From the NCBI GenBank assembly GCA_040880365.1, contig JBBDIO010000104.1, positions 1 to 37,235 of the forward strand: DNA of 37,235 bases, read 5' to 3'. A model generated the notes under the pieces. The model searched no databases, was not told where the DNA came from, and saw nothing but the letters and a program-made list of their open reading frames with translations. The DNA comes from JBBDIO01 sp040880365. GTDB taxonomy: Bacteria > Chloroflexota > Anaerolineae > Caldilineales > Caldilineaceae. Positions within the stretch are counted from its first letter, which is position 1. Each line of letters begins with the position of its first letter. Below, piece by piece: positions 32,600 through 37,235 of the stretch. The position numbers and the translations under genes are program-made.

Positions 32600-33508
32600 C
32601 TACCCCGTCTTTACATTCACATCCAGTGCCTCGCGCAGACCATCGGCCATTCCCTGGAAGGCCAGCACCGACAACGTGATCATGACCGACGGAAAGAGAA
32701 ACATGTGAGGCCAATATTGCCAATAGCCGCCGGCGTCTGCCAGCATCTGCCCCCAGCTGGGTTGGGGCGGACGAATACCCATCCCCAAAAAGCTGAGACC
32801 GGCCTCGGCAAATACGGCCTGGGGAATCCCCGCGGCGAAAGACCAGATCAGCAGTGGCGCAGCCTGGGGTAATACATGGCGCGCCAAGATGCGCCGGGTG
32901 GGAATCCCCAACGCCCGTGCCGCATGGATATATTCCTGCTCGCGAATGGATAGCGTCAACCCGCGCATAATCCGACAGGAGCCGACCCAACTGGTGATGG
33001 TTAGGGCAATAATCAGATTTTCCAGGCTGGGCGAAAGCACCATCACCATGTAGAGCACAATGAGATACCAGGGCAGGGCCGAAAACATATCCACCAGCCG
33101 TGTGATGAGCCAATCGACAAAGCCGCCCAGATAGCCTGCCAGAATCCCCAGCGGCACGCCAATCAGCAGCCCCAGGAGCTGGGTCACCACGCCGACGATG
33201 AGCATGGGCCGCGCCGCATAAAAAATGCGGGTCATCATATCGCGCCCCAATACATCGGTGCCCATCAGATGTTCGCGCGAGGGGCCGGCTAGCGCATTCG
33301 ATGGGTTAATTGCATCGTAGTTGTAAGGGGTCAACAGGGGCGCAAAGACCGCAATCAACACAATCAGGGTAGTAAAGATCACCCCATACAGAGCCAGGGG
33401 ATTGGATAGGTAGCGGCGCAGGGCATCGCGCCAGGGCTTGGCCTCGCGCACCCTGGCGCCGGTGGTCGAAGCCACAGGTGGCGTTGATTCAATCGTCGTT
33501 GTACTCAT
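32600..33508 (-). CDS. ABC transporter permease, OppC/DppC type (second importer)
   Basis: Permease of a second family-5 importer, 302 residues. An N-terminal helix (GVIFTTLIVLIAVFAPLLTPY) precedes the conserved MGTDVLGRDMMTRIFYAARPML motif; the EAA loop is ARALGIPTRRILARHVLPQAAPLL, and AEAGLSFLGMGIRPPQPSWGQML is the typical OppC ending. The ATG at 33506-33508 has AGG about nine bases before it. The two ATPases of the system are not encoded next to it; they could be elsewhere or shared with the Opp operon at 10369-12620. Confidence 0.93.
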   Translation of the reverse strand: MSTTTIESTPPVASTTGARVREAKPWRDALRRYLSNPLALYGVIFTTLIVLIAVFAPLLTPYNYDAINPSNALAGPSREHLMGTDVLGRDMMTRIFYAARPMLIVGVVTQLLGLLIGVPLGILAGYLGGFVDWLITRLVDMFSALPWYLIVLYMVMVLSPSLENLIIALTITSWVGSCRIMRGLTLSIREQEYIHAARALGIPTRRILARHVLPQAAPLLIWSFAAGIPQAVFAEAGLSFLGMGIRPPQPSWGQMLADAGGYWQYWPHMFLFPSVMITLSVLAFQGMADGLREALDVNVKTG

Positions 33509-33685
33509 CTATGCTTACCTTATGGGCGGAATAACCGCGCTTACGATTCCCCAGATAACTCCAGCCCGGCAGGCTCAATAAAACTACCGGGACAAATGGG
33601 TCCTGCAAAATTGGCACGTTTCGTCGAATTCCCACGCGACACATTGTTACGTCACGAATTTTCACACCGGGCGTATCCGCGCCCT

Positions 33686-34621
33686 CTATTGTGAGCGTCG
33701 ATCCAGGCGTACCCGCGGGTCGACGAAGACATAGAGAATATCGGTGATCAGATAGGTTAATGCGATCAGGACAGCCCAAAACATGGTAATGCCCAGCACC
33801 ATCGGATAATCGCGATTCATACTGGAAAGTACAAAATATTTGCCCAACCCCGGCAGACCAAAGACCTGCTCAATAAAGATCGACCCAGTCATCATGCCGG
33901 GGAACATGGGCAGAAAAACAGTAAGCATAGGAATCAACGCATTGCGCAGCACATGGCGTACCATAATCTGGCTGCCATTCAATCCTTTGGCTTTGGCCGT
34001 GCGTACATAGTCCGAAGCGCGCGCTTCCAGCACACATTGGCGCGTCCAGCGTGCCACGCCACCCGACGCAGGCAGGCCAAAAGCCACCACCGGCAAGACA
34101 AGGTGCATGGGGCCGCCCCACCCACCCGTGGGAAACCAGCGCAACTGGGCCGCCAGGAAATAAATGAGAATAAACCCCATCACAAAATTGGGAATTGTGC
34201 CGATAAAAACCGCATAGACCGTGATAATACTATCCACCGTGCCATTCGGACGCGCCGCAGCGACCAACCCCAGAGTGACGCCGATGGTCAGGGCCAGTAG
34301 CGCCGCCAGGCCGCCCACTGTCGCGCTATAGGGCAACAGATTGCGGATGACCTGAGTCACCGTTTGTTCGGGCATGGAAAACGGCACCCCGAAATCCAGC
34401 ATAAGCGCATTGCGCATCCACACCAGATATTGCTGCCATACGGGCAAATCCAAACCATATTTGGCTTTGAACGCGGCAATCTGCGCCGCCGACTGGGGAA
34501 TCTCCGCGCCCTGCATCCACGGGCCACCGGGCACCGTGCGCGAAAGGGCAAAGGTAAAAATCGAAAGAAACAAGAGCGTAGTGAGAATCCCCGCTACGCG
34601 GCGAACAATATACTGGGCCAT
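33686..34621 (-). CDS. ABC transporter permease, OppB/DppB type (second importer)
   Basis: Partner of the OppC-like permease, 311 residues. The start AQYIVRRVAGILTTLLFLSIFTFALSRTVPG is the standard OppB N-terminus. The EAA loop is TAKAKGLNGSQIMVRHVLRNALIPML, and IFIEQVFGLPGLGKYFVLSSMNRDYPMVLG is the C-terminal signature. The ATG is at 34619-34621 with only weak GAGA upstream. A 177-base spacer follows before the OppC-like gene. The short assembly gap lies just upstream, between this gene and its binding protein. Confidence 0.93.
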   Translation of the reverse strand: MAQYIVRRVAGILTTLLFLSIFTFALSRTVPGGPWMQGAEIPQSAAQIAAFKAKYGLDLPVWQQYLVWMRNALMLDFGVPFSMPEQTVTQVIRNLLPYSATVGGLAALLALTIGVTLGLVAAARPNGTVDSIITVYAVFIGTIPNFVMGFILIYFLAAQLRWFPTGGWGGPMHLVLPVVAFGLPASGGVARWTRQCVLEARASDYVRTAKAKGLNGSQIMVRHVLRNALIPMLTVFLPMFPGMMTGSIFIEQVFGLPGLGKYFVLSSMNRDYPMVLGITMFWAVLIALTYLITDILYVFVDPRVRLDRRSQ

Positions 34622-34678
34622 AAAATTATCTCAATGTAAAAAGTGGGGAAGGCATCTGCGCCGGCGTTTGGGGGGGGG

Positions 34679-34688
34679 NNNNNNNNNN
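34679..34688. other. Assembly gap (10 N) after a G-run
   Basis: Ten N follow a run of nine or more G at 34670-34678, in the spacer between the binding-protein stop (34720) and the OppB-like start (34621). The G-run probably caused the break. No gene is visibly interrupted. Confidence 0.95.
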
Positions 34689-34719
34689 GCCGGTCGGCCC
34701 CAACATTGTCCAAACGAAA

Positions 34720-36477
34720 TTACAGATCGGCCCGACAATCGGAACTGGTCCAATACATTCCTTCGTAGGCATGGGGACAACCAGGACCGCCGCCGCCATA
34801 GAATCGGAAACCATCCTGGTTGGGTTCCAGAGCCTCGCCCTGCAGATTACACGGCCACAACGATACTGAGAAGGGGCTGTGCAGGAAGAAATAGGCTGTG
34901 CTTTCTACCAGACGCTGTTCGGCTTCGGCTATTAGTTCGAAGCGTTCGTCGGGATCCAGCGTGGAATTGGCCGCGTTGTAGAATTCATCCCACTCAGTGT
35001 CCACATGGGGATGGCGGCCCGTGGAACGGAATACATTCAGGAAGGTGGCAGGATCGAAGTAATCCAGCGCATAGCCCACATAGTACATAGGCGCGCCTTC
35101 CTTCAGATTGCTGGTGAACGATTGGAAGTCGGCAGGACGAATTTCCACCTGGATGCCCAGGTTTTCCTGCCAGCGGGCCTGGAGGGCCTGGGCAAATGCC
35201 AACTGCCGGTCAGTAGGCTGGCGCACCCACATTTCATAGACGGGGAAGCCTTCGCCATCCGCATATCCAGCCTCGGCCAAAAGGGCACGCGCCGCTTCGG
35301 GATCGTAGACATTGGGATCCAGATCCGCGAATTCGGGGCGGTAATTGACAAAGCCATTGGGCAGAATACCCCAGGCCGGATTCGAGAAGCCCTGGAAGAT
35401 CTGCTGGACCAGTTCCGCCTTGTCAATGGACTTGCACAATGCCAGGCGCACACGCGCGTCATCCAAAGGCGGGAACGCGCCGGTGGTATTGAAGCCCAGA
35501 TAGTCAGTGTTCGTAGCAATGCCGGGGTTCATTTCGCTGTTGAGCACCGGATTGTTCTCGATCAATGCAATTTCCGCCGCCGGGGTCTGGCCGCTGATGC
35601 CATAGGTCTGCACATCGCCAGCCATATACGCGGGCAGGCCCGTGGGCAACAAGGTCTCGCTGATCTGCGTGATATAGGGGCGGCGGACGCCACCATATTC
35701 GGGATAAAGTTCCCACAGATGTTCGATATCGCGCTCGAATTTGGTCAGGCGGAAAGGCCCGGAACCGACAAAGCGGGCGGGATCGGTTGCCCAGTTTTCG
35801 CCCAGGTCTTCCCACGCATTTTCGGGCGCAACCGTGAACCATACGCCCAGGCTGGGCAGATAGGGCACGGGCGCGTCGGTGTGAATACGCAGGGTGTAGT
35901 CGTCAATCGCTTCGATGCCCAGTTCTTCGGCAGGCAATTCACCCGACGCCACCGCTGCTGCATTTCTGATATCGAAATAGAACCAGGCAAAGTCGTAGTT
36001 ATTGCTCAGAGAATAACGCAGCGTATAGGCCCAGTCTTGCGCCCGCACCGGATCACCATTGGTAAACGTCATACCTTCACGCAGCTTGAAGTCCCAATAC
36101 AGGCCATCTTCCGAAATTTCCCAGCTTTCCGCGCCGATACCCACCACTTCCAAATCGGTATTCAGTGTGGTCAGGGTTTCGTGCCCCGCGGCATGACCAA
36201 ATGCGCGGTTATAGAGCGATTCCATCAAATGCCCATAGGCACCGCCCACTTCACTCTGGCCAATGCGAATCACCTGTTGGTCCAGCGCCAGCGCATCGGC
36301 GGGCAACTGTACGCCCAATGCATTGACAAGCGATTCGGCTTCGGTGCCGGGAACTGCCGGCGCAGCCGCTGGCGCGCCAGCCGGAGCACAAGCCGCCAGG
36401 AACGAGCTGGCAGCCACACCGGCGCTAACCATGCCGACACTTTGCAGGAAACTACGTCGTGACAATGTTGATTGCAT
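34720..36477 (-). CDS. ABC transporter substrate-binding protein, family 5, with Tat-type lipoprotein signal
   Basis: Extracytoplasmic receptor of the second family-5 importer, 585 residues. The N-terminus is MQSTLSRRSFLQSVGMVSAG followed by SSFLAAC: a twin-arginine RRSFL motif and a lipobox with Cys30, so it is probably exported folded and then lipidated. A linker rich in Ala and Pro leads to a complete SBP_bac_5 domain (DFKLREGMTFTNGDPVRAQDWAYTLRY is the family signature). The ATG at 36475-36477 has GGAG at good spacing; the longer open frame to 36507 adds ten unlikely residues. It follows the GntR gene by 53 bases, so the regulator may control or share this transcript. Ligand unknown. Confidence 0.93.
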   Translation of the reverse strand: MQSTLSRRSFLQSVGMVSAGVAASSFLAACAPAGAPAAAPAVPGTEAESLVNALGVQLPADALALDQQVIRIGQSEVGGAYGHLMESLYNRAFGHAAGHETLTTLNTDLEVVGIGAESWEISEDGLYWDFKLREGMTFTNGDPVRAQDWAYTLRYSLSNNYDFAWFYFDIRNAAAVASGELPAEELGIEAIDDYTLRIHTDAPVPYLPSLGVWFTVAPENAWEDLGENWATDPARFVGSGPFRLTKFERDIEHLWELYPEYGGVRRPYITQISETLLPTGLPAYMAGDVQTYGISGQTPAAEIALIENNPVLNSEMNPGIATNTDYLGFNTTGAFPPLDDARVRLALCKSIDKAELVQQIFQGFSNPAWGILPNGFVNYRPEFADLDPNVYDPEAARALLAEAGYADGEGFPVYEMWVRQPTDRQLAFAQALQARWQENLGIQVEIRPADFQSFTSNLKEGAPMYYVGYALDYFDPATFLNVFRSTGRHPHVDTEWDEFYNAANSTLDPDERFELIAEAEQRLVESTAYFFLHSPFSVSLWPCNLQGEALEPNQDGFRFYGGGGPGCPHAYEGMYWTSSDCRADL

Positions 36478-36530
36478 ATTTTTCTCCAATGCAAAACAAA
36501 AAAGCAAATCAGGAATGTAAAATATAATCG

Positions 36531-37235
36531 CTAGCAGGAATCAGATACCCTATGCGCCAGTTCGCGCTCGACATTGCGCAAATGATGCAACATCGCGGCG
36601 CGGGCTGCCGCGGGATCGCGTTGTTTCAGGGCCTCTACAATCGCCGTGTGATCCTGCACAGACTGGCGCGTCACACCGGGCAGAGCCACTGTGCGACGCC
36701 GGCTTACTTTGCCCAACTGACTAATGCTCGCCATAAACTGGGCCAGAATACTGTTTTTGGCCGCTTTGGCAATCAACTCGTGCATCTCCACATCGGCTTC
36801 CAAAAACGCGGGATGGTCATCCACCAGCGCAATCGAACGATGCACACACTCTTCCAGCGCGACAATCTCGGCGTCGGTCACCCGTTCGGCAGCCATCGCC
36901 ACAATGCCGGGTTCCAACACCTTGCGCGCCTGGAACAATTCCAAAAAGGCAGAATCGGTCAGGGAAAAAACAAAGTCGAGATGGGACATCAGCAGTTCGG
37001 GCTTCAGCGACGAAACATAGGTGCCGTCGCCCTGGCGAATCTCGATCACATTCATGATCGCCAGGGCGCGCAGCGCCTCGCGCAGCGAAGGCCGGCTCAC
37101 CTGCATCATGGCCGCCAACTCGCGTTCTGCCGGCAATTTATCGCCCGGACGCAATTCTCGCTCCCGAATCAGCGAAAGCAGACTCTCCACAATCGCTTCG
37201 GCAATCGCGCTCTTTTTGAACGTGCCAAACAACGA
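36531..37235 (-). CDS. GntR/FadR-family transcriptional regulator with FCD domain (5' end at window edge)
   Basis: Ligand-responsive DNA-binding regulator. The N-terminal winged helix-turn-helix (about residues 8-72) has the GntR signature LRPGDKLPAERELAAMMQVSRPSLREALRALAIMNVIEIRQGDGTYV. The C-terminal FCD helical domain keeps the metal site typical of this subfamily: Asp147, His151 (DVEMH), His195 (DHTAI) and His216/217. Such regulators often bind sugar acids or small carboxylates. The frame is open to the window edge; a TTG at 37230-37232 is possible, but the true start may lie outside. It is the most upstream gene of the minus-strand catabolic series, 53 bases before the binding protein, and is the best candidate for a local regulator. 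Confidence 0.93.
   Translation of the reverse strand, partial: SLFGTFKKSAIAEAIVESLLSLIRERELRPGDKLPAERELAAMMQVSRPSLREALRALAIMNVIEIRQGDGTYVSSLKPELLMSHLDFVFSLTDSAFLELFQARKVLEPGIVAMAAERVTDAEIVALEECVHRSIALVDDHPAFLEADVEMHELIAKAAKNSILAQFMASISQLGKVSRRRTVALPGVTRQSVQDHTAIVEALKQRDPAAARAAMLHHLRNVERELAHRVSDSC

Overview
The window is GC-rich bacterial DNA carrying a carbohydrate/acid catabolic and transport locus, almost entirely transcribed from the minus strand. Several traits suggest a member of the Chloroflexota, possibly the Caldilineales: many ABC importers, lipoprotein binding proteins whose Ala/Pro-rich linkers follow a lipobox Cys, Tat-type RRSFL signals, and abundant Gfo/Idh/MocA, SMP-30, amidohydrolase and sugar-isomerase genes. 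No rRNA or other marker gene is present, so this placement is an inference. Two runs of N are assembly gaps: 5025-5124 (100 N) and 34679-34688 (10 N).

Layout, left to right. 1-282 is the 3' end of a membrane protein on the plus strand. It shares a bidirectional terminator with a convergent DEAD-box RNA helicase (400-1782, minus). 2046-5005 (minus) is a three-gene ABC-2 transporter operon: one ATPase and two permeases of the DUF990 type. After the 100-N gap, 5125-12758 (minus) is a complete operon with a near-consensus promoter at 12730-12758. It encodes OppD-like and OppF-like ATPases, a family-5 binding lipoprotein, OppB-like and OppC-like permeases, an HpcH/HpaI-family aldolase-like enzyme, and a distal terminator. 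Upstream of it, with its own terminator, is an enolase-superfamily acid-sugar dehydratase-like gene (12909-14204, minus).

The only internal plus-strand genes are an MlrC/M81-family protein (14553-16028) and a CPBP intramembrane protease (16089-17027). They end at a terminator with perfect 22-bp arms. From there to the right edge every gene is on the minus strand. Read 5' to 3' these are: a GntR/FCD regulator (36531-37235); a family-5 importer (binding protein plus two permeases, 32600-36477); an LplABC/YtcQ-like CUT1 sugar importer (28797-32524); and ten enzymes (17114-28602). The enzymes are an unclassified glycosidase-like protein, a COG3618 lactonase-like amidohydrolase, an M24 peptidase-fold protein, an SMP-30 lactonase, a DUF4432/aldose-epimerase protein, a GNAT acetyltransferase, a LarA-type nickel racemase homologue, a Gfo/Idh/MocA oxidoreductase, a xylose-isomerase-like TIM barrel and an SDR dehydrogenase.

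Working model (inference): oligosaccharides or sugar acids enter through the three importers and are cleaved, mutarotated and oxidised to lactones. The lactones are opened to aldonates, possibly C2-epimerised by the LarA homologue, dehydrated by the enolase-superfamily enzyme and cleaved by the HpcH/HpaI-family enzyme, under GntR/FCD control. A second theme is short tandem duplications placed at gene starts and stops throughout the locus.
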